NCBI GenBank assembly: GCA_963732345.1 | Contig: CAVSZI010000015.1 | Location: 1-64,000 of the forward strand | Origin: Bog-532 sp963732345 | Lineage (GTDB): Bacteria > Actinomycetota > Actinomycetes > Streptosporangiales > Streptosporangiaceae | DNA: 64,000 nucleotides | Direction: 5' to 3' | In this document: piece after piece, positions 8,275-16,916 of the stretch | Layout of the letters: every line of letters starts with the position of its first letter | Numbering within the stretch: the first letter of the stretch is position 1 | Made by a program: the position numbers and the translations under genes | The notes under the pieces: generated by a model | What the model saw: the letters and a program-made list of their open reading frames with translations, nothing else | Databases searched by the model: none | What the model was told of the DNA's origin: nothing

Positions 8275-8451
8275 ATGATCAGGCTGTACTACCGCTGGTG
8301 CAACTACCATCGCAGGAACTCACGGTTGCACCAAACCCTGGAGCAGGCCGTCCATGCGTCGCACGAGGCGGGCCACAGCCAGCGCGCCATAGCTCGGGAA
8401 CTCAACATTGACCGCCGCAAGGTTAAGCGCATCCTCGACCGAGCGGCCTAA
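8275..8451 (+). CDS. Small helix-turn-helix protein
   Basis: 58 aa. The C terminus (EAGHSQRAIARELNIDRRKVKRILDRAA) is a clear resolvase/IS21-type HTH. The basic N-terminal half (RLYYRWCNYHRRNSRLHQTL) could contact DNA as well. ATG at 8275 is the most likely start; upstream codons lack meaning. Part of the decayed ICE module, and directly followed by a strong terminator. It might be a remnant of a larger recombinase or replication protein. Confidence 0.45.
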   Translation: MIRLYYRWCNYHRRNSRLHQTLEQAVHASHEAGHSQRAIARELNIDRRKVKRILDRAA

Positions 8452-8464
8452 CACAGTTCAGGAC

Positions 8465-8527
8465 GCCCGACAGGGTCAGGCCCGGATGTCCTGGCCTGAC
8501 CCTCTCGGGCGGCCCAGCGCCTTTTCC
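8465..8527 (+). terminator. Strong bidirectional stem-loop terminator
   Basis: A long inverted repeat (left arm GCCCGACAGGGTCAGGCC, right arm GGCCTGACCCTCTCGGGC) with a ~10-base loop, ending near 8511, followed within 15 bases by CTTTTCCTTT. It closes the small HTH gene. Confidence 0.7.
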
Positions 8528-8546
8528 TTTGCCGAACCCGCCGTTC

Positions 8547-8593
8547 TGGTGGGCGGTACAAGACCTGAACTCGTGACCTCTTCCGAGTCAGGG
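8547..8593 (-). other. Degenerate tRNA 3'-half, possible second att scar
   Basis: Minus strand: CCTGACTC ... GAGGTCACGAG, a pairing T arm (ACGAG / CTTGT around TTCAGGT), then acceptor-like ACCGCCCA and CCA. The parts and their order are tRNA-like, but the anticodon arm is broken and the identity is uncertain (a Lys tRNA is one guess). With the Ala scar at 7172 it brackets the DUF2637 relic. Confidence 0.45.
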
Positions 8594-9015
8594 AAATCCA
8601 GGGCCGTTCCGGATGTCTGTCACCGTCGGACTGAGTTCGAACGGGGAGTCCTTGACCTGCGTGAACATTCTGAGTGGGTCGCGTTGAGTCCGGGGAGTGA
8701 AAGGCCGGCGAACCTGCGTTTCGAATAGTGGTGCCGCCGAGGTGACTACAGTGGCCAAGTGGCGGCTGCGTGTTCCGCTCGCAGGGCCTGGGGGCGCCTA
8801 AGCTTCAAGCCAGAAACGATTGGTGACAAGATTTGTGTAGCGTTCGGCGCCGAAATCGGGCACCTCGGCCTGGAACGAGGGCACCGCACACCGACTATCA
8901 CCCGCAGAGGCAGCAAAGTCATCACCGTCTCGGTCGCGCCTGCGACGCCGACCGGCTCTAGCCCGTGTCTCACGGACGCCTCGAAGATTCGAGCGACCGC
9001 GCCGGGTAGGCAGTG
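8594..9015. other. Stretch without a gene
   Basis: About 420 bases between the degenerate tRNA scar and the next minus-strand gene. A long plus frame crossing it is mainly the antisense of that gene. No repeat, promoter or RNA structure was recognised. Confidence 0.35.
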
Positions 9016-9699
9016 TCACTTGTTGGTCGGCTCGGCGGATGAGTCGCTTTCCTCTTCGCTGAGGCCGTACGAGACTCGGATCGTTTCCCGCATCGTTAGC
9101 GGATCTTGTACCGCATCAGCCCACTTGGCCAGGTCGGTCAAGATCTCCGCGATCTCCGCGAAAGTCAGCTCTGCGTCCACCGTCCGCAGCCCGTCGTTGG
9201 TCAGCCAGACCGGCAGAGTGCCATCGGGGGGTAGCTGCCCAGACTTGATGGCCGACTCTATGTGCTTGGTACGGTTACACAGCAAGTTCAGGCGCTGGAC
9301 GACGGAGCCATCATCCTTGACAAAAAGGATCCTCTCGCCCTTGACGAGAACGGCCCACGCTCGGTCAGCTTGCGATAGGAACTGTTCCCAGTGCCCGATG
9401 GCGTTGATGTACTCAAAAACGGCGTTGGGACGCCGGTCAGCGAGGTGCGTCAGCGTCAATCGCCTGGCTTCCTCGTACTCTCGGAACGCAGCTTCCGTAC
9501 GGCGCAGGAAGTTGAACAGCGTGCGCCTCATATCATCGTCCATAGTGACGCGAGCCCAGCTATTCAGGATAAAGTTACCTAGCCAGTGCCCTTGCTCCCG
9601 GCTGACAGCTGACGTATCCGGGATGGTCGCGGCAGTAAAACTAGAAAACCCTGGGGCGACGTACTTATCCGTGAAATTGCCCGTGGGCCGCAACAGCAT
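9016..9699 (-). CDS. Protein of unknown function
   Basis: 227 aa, not recognised. It is soluble, mostly helical and charged; notable segments are RRTLFNFLRRTEAAFREYEEARRL, an aromatic EYINAIGHWEQFLSQADRAW and GERILFVKDDGSVVQRLNLL ... RTKHIESAIKSGQLP. The last 15 residues are acidic and disordered (EEESDSSAEPTNK). The frame is well defined (stops close on both sides) and the codon use is gene-like. It sits alone just before the BREX island and is transcribed away from it; whether it belongs to the defence island is unknown. Confidence 0.6.
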   Translation of the reverse strand: MLLRPTGNFTDKYVAPGFSSFTAATIPDTSAVSREQGHWLGNFILNSWARVTMDDDMRRTLFNFLRRTEAAFREYEEARRLTLTHLADRRPNAVFEYINAIGHWEQFLSQADRAWAVLVKGERILFVKDDGSVVQRLNLLCNRTKHIESAIKSGQLPPDGTLPVWLTNDGLRTVDAELTFAEIAEILTDLAKWADAVQDPLTMRETIRVSYGLSEEESDSSAEPTNK

Positions 9700-10328
9700 G
9701 CCGAGAGCCTACAGCCGGTAACAGGTCCGCCGCATCGGCTTATCGACCCGTTGACGGCGAGCGATTCAGCCCTCCGGCCACGAGCCACCCCTTGTTATGC
9801 TCTGCTCATGCTTACTCACCGAATGCGGCTCGTCCGTGGGCGATATATACGGACTTTGCGGTCACCGAGTGAACTGGCTACCCGGACCATCACGGTCATA
9901 GACATGATGACCCCGCGCCGGGCTCAGGCGGTGGCCGAAGTCCAAGCGATCCCACCAGACGCTGCCCGCGCCCCGCACGCCATCACCAGCATGTGCGCGT
10001 TGAGATCGGTCCGTCGCCGCGGGCTGCTCCGGCCTTCGAGGTACTGAAGTGCTGAGGTGCTGGGTCTGCGATTCGGCCAACGAGGTCGGAGGCGCAGGGA
10101 ACGCTCTTGCCATGGTGCTGGCTGTGCTGTCCCGAGCGGCGCGGTAAAGTCTTTCGACGGCGCCTTGGCGTGGCGAAAAGACTCCGTCTGCCGATGGATT
10201 GAGGTTCCGGAGGCTACCCGCCCACAGGGTAGGTCATCTATGGAAATTCAAGCTCTTCAAGGTTGCAGGTGGTCCGCAAACGCGGAGCTGACACGGAGGG
10301 CCGCGACGCGAGTAAGGGGGTCCGTTGA
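9700..10328. other. Intergenic region upstream of the BREX operon
   Basis: About 630 bases between divergent genes. It should contain the promoters of brxE and of the 9016-9699 gene, but no box stands out enough to be named. The ribosome site of brxE (AAGGGGG, about 11 bases before ATG 10329) is the only clear signal. Short frames here lack ribosome sites and motifs. Confidence 0.4.
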
Positions 10329-10895
10329 ATGACGGCTTCGGCCATCGACTTCGATCAGCTACTGAAGCTGCGGCTCCTGGTCGCCCGCTTCGGCGAGATG
10401 GATCTTGCAAGATGGTGGAACACGAAGGGGCAGCTCGGGAGCCTTGGGGCTGTCACGCTCCGACGCGGTTTCCCGCGCACCCACCACTTCGCACAGGCGC
10501 GCTCTGTTTTTGCCGTCGCTGCCCACCGATGTGCGGACGTCTTCGATCCGCCCGGTTGTGTCACGCTATGGCGCCTTCCTGAGGAAATTGAGGCGGAGTT
10601 CGACGCACGCTGGGATCACTGGCTCGACAATGCTCCTCAATGGACGCCATTCTTCGAGAGGCTCGAGACGCTAGAAGAGCATGACCTCACTTTGATCTTC
10701 CGCACGTTCGATGTAGTGAGCGACCGGGACGCCGAGAGTTATTCAAGGCTACGCCGGTCGGCTGAGGGGCGTGCCGTGCCGTTGCCTGGCGAGTTCTCAG
10801 GCACGGACGCCGATGTGGCGCTGCTGGCGCTGGGATTCGCGCGTGGCGAGACCAGTGCGCTCGCTGTCCCCTACCTGAGGAGGGCAGACGGGTGA
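10329..10895 (+). CDS. BrxE-like BREX protein
   Basis: 188 aa. It matches my memory of BrxE, a small protein known from type 6 BREX: the opening FDQLLKLRLLVARFGEMDLARWWNTKG, then RRGFPRTHHFAQARSVFAVAAHRC, FDPPGCVTLWRLPEEIE, and a closing GETSALAVPYLRRADG. Its molecular role is unknown. It is the first gene of the BREX operon; its stop overlaps the brxA start (GTGA). Type 1 BREX, which the other genes resemble, normally has no brxE, so the operon looks mixed. A BrxE profile search would settle the name. Confidence 0.65.
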   Translation: MTASAIDFDQLLKLRLLVARFGEMDLARWWNTKGQLGSLGAVTLRRGFPRTHHFAQARSVFAVAAHRCADVFDPPGCVTLWRLPEEIEAEFDARWDHWLDNAPQWTPFFERLETLEEHDLTLIFRTFDVVSDRDAESYSRLRRSAEGRAVPLPGEFSGTDADVALLALGFARGETSALAVPYLRRADG

Positions 10896-11677
10896 GGTCG
10901 GCCTCGCGCGCAAATGTGGCATCGTCCTTCACAGTCATTAAAGGTGCGATGATCGAGGAGACGTACACCGTATTCTCGGAGTGGGACGATGGCTGCTCGA
11001 AGCGTGAGAACCTCGACCGGCTGCGCTCGAAGAATCTCATCGGATCCGGGAGCGCGACATGGCTTCGAGACGTGGCGAAAGTTCTCAACCGCCGCTTCGA
11101 ACCGCAAGGCCGCGATTGGGCACTCGTCCACTTGGCGAAGACTGGCTGCAGCCTCGACGAGTGGAAGCCTCTGCTACTTTGGCACATGACCCGCGATGAA
11201 TTCCTGGTGCGCGACTTCCTGCAGAACTGGCTTTTCCCGGCATATGAATCCGGGGCATTTCGGGTACGGTCCCAGGAAGTCGCGTCGTACCTCGCCGACA
11301 TCGGCAAGCACGGGGGAACGACCGAGCACGCATGGTCGGAAGCGACGACCAAGCGAGTTGCAGTGGGTCTCCTAGCGATCGCGGCTGACTTCGGATTGCT
11401 TCGCGGCGGCGTCGTCAAGGAATTCGCTTCGTATCACCTGCCCGAGCGCAGTTTCCTCTATCTCTTGCACGCCCTGATGGAAGACAAGCAAAGTCCGGGC
11501 AAGATTATCGCAGCGCCCGACTGGCGCCTCTTCCTGATGCGCCCTTCGGACGTCGAAGACGAGCTTCTTCGCCTGCATCAGTTCCGCAAACTCGAGTACC
11601 AGGTCGCGGGCAGTCTAGTGCAGCTGACGCTGCCCTGTGCAAGCTCACGTCGCTACGCGGAGAGGATGGTCGCATGA
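10892..11677 (+). CDS. brxA: BrxA (DUF1819) BREX protein
   Basis: 261 aa. BrxA proteins are small DNA-binding factors of the BREX system related to the RNA antitermination protein NusB. Family features here: SFTVIKGAMIEETYTVFSEWD near the start, WLRDVAKVLNRRFEP, LLLWHMTRDEFLVRDFLQNW, and a C-terminal half with FASYHLPERSFLYLLHALMED. The GTG start (10892) has AGGAGGG upstream and overlaps the brxE stop; its own stop overlaps brxB (ATGA). Place and order (before brxB, brxC) support the call. Confidence 0.85.
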   Translation: MRSASRANVASSFTVIKGAMIEETYTVFSEWDDGCSKRENLDRLRSKNLIGSGSATWLRDVAKVLNRRFEPQGRDWALVHLAKTGCSLDEWKPLLLWHMTRDEFLVRDFLQNWLFPAYESGAFRVRSQEVASYLADIGKHGGTTEHAWSEATTKRVAVGLLAIAADFGLLRGGVVKEFASYHLPERSFLYLLHALMEDKQSPGKIIAAPDWRLFLMRPSDVEDELLRLHQFRKLEYQVAGSLVQLTLPCASSRRYAERMVA

Positions 11678-12249
11678 GCGATCTCGAACACCGCATCAGG
11701 GAAAACCTTGAGCCAATTCTCGAGCTGTCCGACCCAAGGCAGCGAATAAGCGCGTACCACGACATGCCTTACGCGCTCCTGAGATACGATCCTGAGGATG
11801 AGTTCGCCCTGCGCACACAGGTGACGCTACTGGAGACACGCCTCTCGCAGAAGGGCAAGCGTATCAAGCGAATCTCGCTCGCTGAGTGCTTGGACGAGGC
11901 GATGCGCTCACAGCGCCCACTTGAGGAGTGGTTCACAGCCGAGCGCGAACAGGGTGTCGAGACCATCGTCGAGACCGTACACGCAGTCCTTTCGGAGTAC
12001 GAACCACTCGTTGACCTCGTCTCAGCGCGCATGCCGAAGGATCCCGATCCCCTGCGAGACATCGTCTTCATCCTCCGAGCAGGTTCCTTGTTCCCGGTGT
12101 ACCGGACGTTCTCACTACTTGAGCAACTGAAGGGCCGCGTCCACGTCCCGACCGTTCTCTTCTACCCCGGCGGCCTCGACGGGGCGGCGGGCCTGTGCTT
12201 CATGGGAGTACTCGACGCCGAGCACAACTACCGCCCAAAGATTTTCTGA
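11674..12249 (+). CDS. brxB: BrxB (DUF1788) BREX protein
   Basis: 191 aa, close to the ~200 aa usual for BrxB. Typical parts: HDMPYALLRYDPEDEFALRTQVTLLETRL near the N terminus, the SLAECLDEAM segment, and the conserved C-terminal RDIVFILRAGSLFPVYRTFSLLEQL ... PTVLFYPGGLDG, ending GVLDAEHNYRPKIF. Function in BREX is essential in tested systems but its biochemistry is not known. Translationally coupled to brxA, and followed 10 bases later by brxC. Confidence 0.9.
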   Translation: MSDLEHRIRENLEPILELSDPRQRISAYHDMPYALLRYDPEDEFALRTQVTLLETRLSQKGKRIKRISLAECLDEAMRSQRPLEEWFTAEREQGVETIVETVHAVLSEYEPLVDLVSARMPKDPDPLRDIVFILRAGSLFPVYRTFSLLEQLKGRVHVPTVLFYPGGLDGAAGLCFMGVLDAEHNYRPKIF

Positions 12250-12259
12250 TGAGGATTCC

Positions 12260-15200
12260 ATGATGACGACCACTCAGCCTATCGCGACGCTCTTCGATAA
12301 GGACATCCATCGACGTATCGAGGAGGTCATCAAGGTCGACCAGACCGACGAAGAGATCATCAGAGATGAGATCAGCGAGTACGTCGTCACCGACGTTATC
12401 CGCACCCATTACACGAACATCCTTGATGCTTACCGTGAAACTCCGAACAAACCACATGAAGGCATCGCGGTTTGGGTGTCGGGCTTCTTCGGGTCAGGTA
12501 AGTCGAGTTTCGCGAAGATGCTCGGCTTGTCAATTGCGAACCGGATGGTCGCCGGGGAACCCGCCGGGGAGCGGTTCGCGAGACGGGCGCGTGGCGACAA
12601 GCTGCAGGTGCTGCTGAAGGCGATAAACGAGAAGATCCCGACACACGCAGTCATCTTCGACGTCTCGACAGATCGGGGCATCCGCAGCGGCAATCAGACC
12701 CTCACCGAGATCATGTACGGACTGTTCCTGCAGAGCCTCGGATACGCGAAAGACCTCGATCTCTCGGAGCTGGAGATCGGACTCGAGAAGAAGGGGCAGC
12801 TCACCAGGTTCGAGGAAGAGTACCAGAAGATCTACGCGAAGGACTGGTCCGCCGAAAAGGGTAAGGTTGCCTTCGCGCTCAGTGAAGCAAGCCGCGTGCA
12901 GCATAGCCTTGACCCGGAGACCTATCCGATGGCGGATTCCTGGATAAAGGCCGTCAAGAACAAAGCGGACATCACACCCGCCAAGTTCGCCGAGCGCGCT
13001 AGTGAGTTGATGGAGCGCCGTCAGCCTGGGCGCGCGCTCATGTTCGTCGTGGATGAGGTGGGTCAGTTCGTCGCACGCGACGTTCAGAAGATGCTTGACC
13101 TTCAAGCCATCGTGCAGAGCCTCGGGGTGAAGGGCCGGGGAAAGCACTGGGTCGTCGTCACCTCACAGGAGAAACTAGGCGAGCTCGTCAGCGGTCTAGA
13201 CGACAAAAAGATCGAACTCGCACGACTCATGGACCGGTTTCCCCTGCAGGTACACCTGGAGCCGTCCGACATCTCTGAAGTAACGAGCCGACGTGTCCTC
13301 TCGAAGAACGCCCCCGCACAGGCGATACTCGGGAAGCTCTTCGACGAATCTCGCGGGCGCCTCATTGAGCACACAAGGATCTCTGCCGATATCCGGCTGC
13401 CCGAACTGACCCGTGACACCTTCGTTGACCTGTACCCGCTGCTGCCGTATCAGATCGACCTCATAATCCAGGTCGTCTCCGGTCTTCGCACGCAAGGCGG
13501 CGCGAGCAGGCATGTCGGTGGCGCCAACCGGACCATCATCAAGCTCGCGCAGCAGCTACTGATCAATCCGGCTGTCGACCTCGCCAGTGCGCCGCTCGGT
13601 GCGCTCGTTCGCCTCGACCAGGTATACGACCTCGTCGAAGGGAATATCGGCTCAGAGATACGCGCCAAGATCGCCGCCATCGCGAAGGAGCTGAGCCACC
13701 CGCTCGCGCAGCCTGTCGCCAAGGTCATCTGTCTCCTCCAGTATGTGAAAAGCGTCCACCGCAGCGCCGAGAACATCGCGGCCGCGCTATGTCCGAGCGT
13801 CTCAGGAGACTCGCAGCTCGCCTCGGTAAAGGAGGCGTTGCGGGAGCTCGAGGCTACTCAGAAGGTCCGCCGCGGTGACGATGGCTACCGCATCCCGACT
13901 CCCGCAGAGGACGACTGGGAGCGTCTTCGCAACGGCATTAGTCCCAAACCTGGCGACTCACATCGGCTCTACGCCGAAGTTGTCTCGGCGTTCTGGCAGC
14001 CGCAGCCTTCGCACACGCTCTTCGACACCAAGACATTCAAGGCAGGCCTCGCGCTCCAAGGCCGCGACGTCACGAGCGGCGACATGGTGTTCCAGCTGTT
14101 TCTCGCCGACGATGGAACAGCATTCGAATCACTCTCGTCGGAGCTGCGCACCCGCAGCCAGCAAGAGCGCAAGCACGTCTTTTGGGCTGTAGCTCTGAAC
14201 GACGCGATCGACCGCGAGACCGTCGAGCTCTTCCGCTCGAGGGAGATGCTCGCGCGGAAAGAGCGCGAAACTAAGGGCGAAGACACACCGGCCCTCATCG
14301 CTGAGGAACGCGTTCGCCAGCGACGTCACAGTGAGGAGCTGCGACGGATGCTGCGCTCCGCGTGCCTATCGGGGCGCGTGTACTTCCGTGGCAATGACCG
14401 TAGCCCGGGCGACAAGGCTGTCGATGTCAACAAGTCTGCTGCGGAAATCCTCGGCCAGGTACTGCCCGAGATTTTCGATCGCTTCAAGGAGGCCGCGGCG
14501 AAGACCGCCGACCTCAAGAAAGGCACGGATGCGCTGTTCACCGCCGAGAGCCTGCGGGGACTACCTGCGGTATTCGGCAATCTGGGCCTGCTGCGCGACG
14601 AGAAGGGCAGCGCCGTGTTCCGGGTCGAAGGTGGTCCTCTCAAGGAGGTCCGCGATCGTATTGAGGAACGAGCGAACTACGGTGACACGGCTAGCGGGCG
14701 GTATCTCGAAGGTGAGTTCGCGAAGGAACCCTTCGGTTGGGACTTCGAAACCGTGCGCCTCCTTGTCCTGTCTCTGCTGCGAGCTGGCCAGCTCGAGGCA
14801 ACCAGCAAGGGGCAGACCCTCGACGTCGTAACCAGTGTCGAAGCGCGTGACGCCTTCTCGAACAACAACGTATTCCGCCAGGCATCCTTCCGTCCGAAAA
14901 AGGGCATCGAGTTCGAAGAACTGGTAAAGGCTTCCGAGGCCTTCCGCGACACATTCGGGAGCGAAGTCCGTGAACTGAACACTGCGGCGATCGTACAGGA
15001 GCTACGCAAGGAGATCACACGCAACGAGGACATGGTCGCCTCCGCGCTCTCGACGCTCACGACAAACCGGCTCCCTGGCGGCACCGCGCTGGAAGGCGCT
15101 CTCGGCAACATGAAAGCGATCCTGCGCGGCTCGGACGACAACGCGATCGCTACGTTCAACGCGAGCCACCGCGCCATCAAGGACGCCGTGAAGCGTGCCG

Positions 15201-15808
15201 TGGAGCTTGACCAGACCCTGTCCGAGCCATGCCTGCACGACCTTGAGCGCGCCCGTCAGGCGCAAGCCACGCTGTGGTCATTTCTGCGTCAGGAACCCGA
15301 CATCGTCGATGAACTTCGCGTCGGCGCCACGGCACTGGACGACCTGCTGGCGCGCGAGACATTCTTCAAGGAGCTGCCGTCCATCGAGCAGTACACAACG
15401 GCGATCGAGTCGGAGTATGAGCGTCGATTTGAGGGTGCCCTCGATGCGCGCGTTGGCGCTTACGACACTGCCTTCGACCAGCTGGTAAAGACACCCGGCT
15501 GGGCCGAAATCGATGACGATCAGAAGGGTCGACTGATCGAGCCCTTTGAGCGAGGGCGGCAGCGCGACACCGATGGAGTCCCTATCCCCCAACTCCGAGC
15601 AGATCGAGACGCATGCGACGGCCGCCTCCGGGCGGCCATCACCGAACTACGGCGAATCATCGATGGCGAACGCGTCGTCATCCTGAACGTCAGCAGCTAC
15701 TTCGCAGACGGCATCGAGACAGCGGAGCAACTCGACGCCGCATTGGACGGTATACGCGAGGAGTGCACGCATCTTATCGGTGCCGGCAAAAAGATCATCA
15801 TCCAGTAG
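12260..15808 (+). CDS. brxC: BrxC, large P-loop ATPase of BREX
   Basis: 1182 aa, the normal size. Opens with IATLFDKDIHRRIEEVIKVDQ, the conserved N terminus; Walker A is GFFGSGKSS at about residues 75-83; a Walker B-type strand reads ALMFVVDEVGQF. Later parts include FPLQVHLEPSDISEVTSRRVL, DLYPLLPYQIDLIIQVVSGL and a long helical C-terminal region. BrxC binds and hydrolyses ATP and is required for BREX restriction and methylation. Two ATGs open the gene (12260, 12263) behind GAGG. The stop is followed after 19 bases by the RelA/SpoT gene rather than by pglX as in standard operons. Confidence 0.95.
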   Translation: MMTTTQPIATLFDKDIHRRIEEVIKVDQTDEEIIRDEISEYVVTDVIRTHYTNILDAYRETPNKPHEGIAVWVSGFFGSGKSSFAKMLGLSIANRMVAGEPAGERFARRARGDKLQVLLKAINEKIPTHAVIFDVSTDRGIRSGNQTLTEIMYGLFLQSLGYAKDLDLSELEIGLEKKGQLTRFEEEYQKIYAKDWSAEKGKVAFALSEASRVQHSLDPETYPMADSWIKAVKNKADITPAKFAERASELMERRQPGRALMFVVDEVGQFVARDVQKMLDLQAIVQSLGVKGRGKHWVVVTSQEKLGELVSGLDDKKIELARLMDRFPLQVHLEPSDISEVTSRRVLSKNAPAQAILGKLFDESRGRLIEHTRISADIRLPELTRDTFVDLYPLLPYQIDLIIQVVSGLRTQGGASRHVGGANRTIIKLAQQLLINPAVDLASAPLGALVRLDQVYDLVEGNIGSEIRAKIAAIAKELSHPLAQPVAKVICLLQYVKSVHRSAENIAAALCPSVSGDSQLASVKEALRELEATQKVRRGDDGYRIPTPAEDDWERLRNGISPKPGDSHRLYAEVVSAFWQPQPSHTLFDTKTFKAGLALQGRDVTSGDMVFQLFLADDGTAFESLSSELRTRSQQERKHVFWAVALNDAIDRETVELFRSREMLARKERETKGEDTPALIAEERVRQRRHSEELRRMLRSACLSGRVYFRGNDRSPGDKAVDVNKSAAEILGQVLPEIFDRFKEAAAKTADLKKGTDALFTAESLRGLPAVFGNLGLLRDEKGSAVFRVEGGPLKEVRDRIEERANYGDTASGRYLEGEFAKEPFGWDFETVRLLVLSLLRAGQLEATSKGQTLDVVTSVEARDAFSNNNVFRQASFRPKKGIEFEELVKASEAFRDTFGSEVRELNTAAIVQELRKEITRNEDMVASALSTLTTNRLPGGTALEGALGNMKAILRGSDDNAIATFNASHRAIKDAVKRAVELDQTLSEPCLHDLERARQAQATLWSFLRQEPDIVDELRVGATALDDLLARETFFKELPSIEQYTTAIESEYERRFEGALDARVGAYDTAFDQLVKTPGWAEIDDDQKGRLIEPFERGRQRDTDGVPIPQLRADRDACDGRLRAAITELRRIIDGERVVILNVSSYFADGIETAEQLDAALDGIREECTHLIGAGKKIIIQ

Positions 15809-15827
15809 ATCGGCTATCGAACAAGCC

Positions 15828-16916
15828 ATGACGATCTCGGAACCCAACATCCTTGAGGCGGTCGCTCGCTATCAGCGCGAGTACGACCGATACCTGAAGC
15901 TGTGCGCCCGCGTCGCTGAGATCTGTCGCAATGAAATCATCGAGGGCAACGCCATACGCGCACAGGTGACGTTCCGTGCTAAGAGTCCCAAGAGTCTAGA
16001 AAACAAGCTGCGAAGGTACCGGATCACCGGATCGAAAGAAATGTCGAACGTTGACTCGGTCTTCGAGCAAGTGCGAGACCTCGCCGCGGTGCGGATCGCG
16101 ACGTACGAACGAAATGATGAGGACAAGGTCTCCGCTGCTCTTTGTCATCGATTTAGGGGTAATAGCGGAGCCGAGGTAACTCCAGATGTGCGCGACAAGC
16201 ATCAAAACAATCCAGAAAGCTTCTATCGAGCGACTCACTTCGAAGTCTATCTTCCTTCCTCGGACCTTGTCGGGACGTACGCCAATGTTGATGGCGTTCC
16301 CTGCGAAATTCAGGTTTGCAGCATGATGGCCCATGTATGGAATGAAATCGAGCACGATCTAGGATATAAACCTTTGAGTGGTGTTCTCTCGGAACTCGAG
16401 AAGAGCATCCTAGTCAACCTTGGTCATCTGAGCCGCACAGGAGATGGCACGATTAGTCAACTTCTTGCGGCGACCGACGCACGGCACGCCGATCAGACAG
16501 ACGCATTCACTGATGTCTACGACTTTGTAGCCCGTATCCGTCGCTGGTTTCCCGGCGTCGATTTTGGGCGTAATGCGGGCCCATTGTTTGAAGAGCTGCA
16601 GCAGTTGCGTCTCGTGACTCCAGCAGGAATTGCCAACCAAGTTGGCGATGCCGAGAAAGTTGCGACCATATCACACGAGAATCTCGTTGGGCTCAAGGTT
16701 AAATTTCGAGCACGTGGCGAGACGCGCTACGAGTTCGAAGAGAACTCAGCAGACCTTCTCCTCGTGGCGCTGCTCCCGAAACTTGCCAAACACATCCTGA
16801 GCAACCATCCAACCAGAAGGGGTGTGGGCGGGCCCACGCGGATCAGCTGGATTGCCAGTCGATTCCTTGAAATCGAAGGTGACAAGAAGGACGACGAGGA
16901 AGCAAACCTTGGATAG
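15828..16916 (+). CDS. RelA/SpoT-domain nucleotidyltransferase inside the BREX operon
   Basis: 362 aa from ATG 15828. The N-terminal half is a RelA/SpoT synthetase domain: the nucleotide-binding RAKSPKSLENKLRRY (about 50-64), VRDLAAVRIATY with the metal Asp, FYRATHFEVYLP with the GTP-stacking Tyr and His, and EIQVCSMMAHVWNEIEHDLGYK (about 160-180) with the catalytic Glu. The EIQIRT motif is EIQVCS here. No HD hydrolase, TGS or ACT domain, so it is a stand-alone synthetase like CapRel/toxSAS or small alarmone synthetases. Residues 200-340 are unassigned and may be a sensor or antitoxin-like domain. Less GC-rich than its surroundings. Its last codons overlap the pglX start, so it is coupled to the operon. 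A GTG at 15780 is an alternative start. Confidence 0.85.
   Translation: MTISEPNILEAVARYQREYDRYLKLCARVAEICRNEIIEGNAIRAQVTFRAKSPKSLENKLRRYRITGSKEMSNVDSVFEQVRDLAAVRIATYERNDEDKVSAALCHRFRGNSGAEVTPDVRDKHQNNPESFYRATHFEVYLPSSDLVGTYANVDGVPCEIQVCSMMAHVWNEIEHDLGYKPLSGVLSELEKSILVNLGHLSRTGDGTISQLLAATDARHADQTDAFTDVYDFVARIRRWFPGVDFGRNAGPLFEELQQLRLVTPAGIANQVGDAEKVATISHENLVGLKVKFRARGETRYEFEENSADLLLVALLPKLAKHILSNHPTRRGVGGPTRISWIASRFLEIEGDKKDDEEANLG

Noticed and set aside
8759..9721. Long plus-strand frame (320 codons) opposite the 9016-9699 gene
   Set aside because: Ser/Arg-rich antisense of a better frame; no ribosome site or motif.
10195..10235. Possible promoter boxes (TTGAGG ... TAGGTC) before brxE
   Set aside because: Weak matches to both boxes; not better than chance in this base composition.
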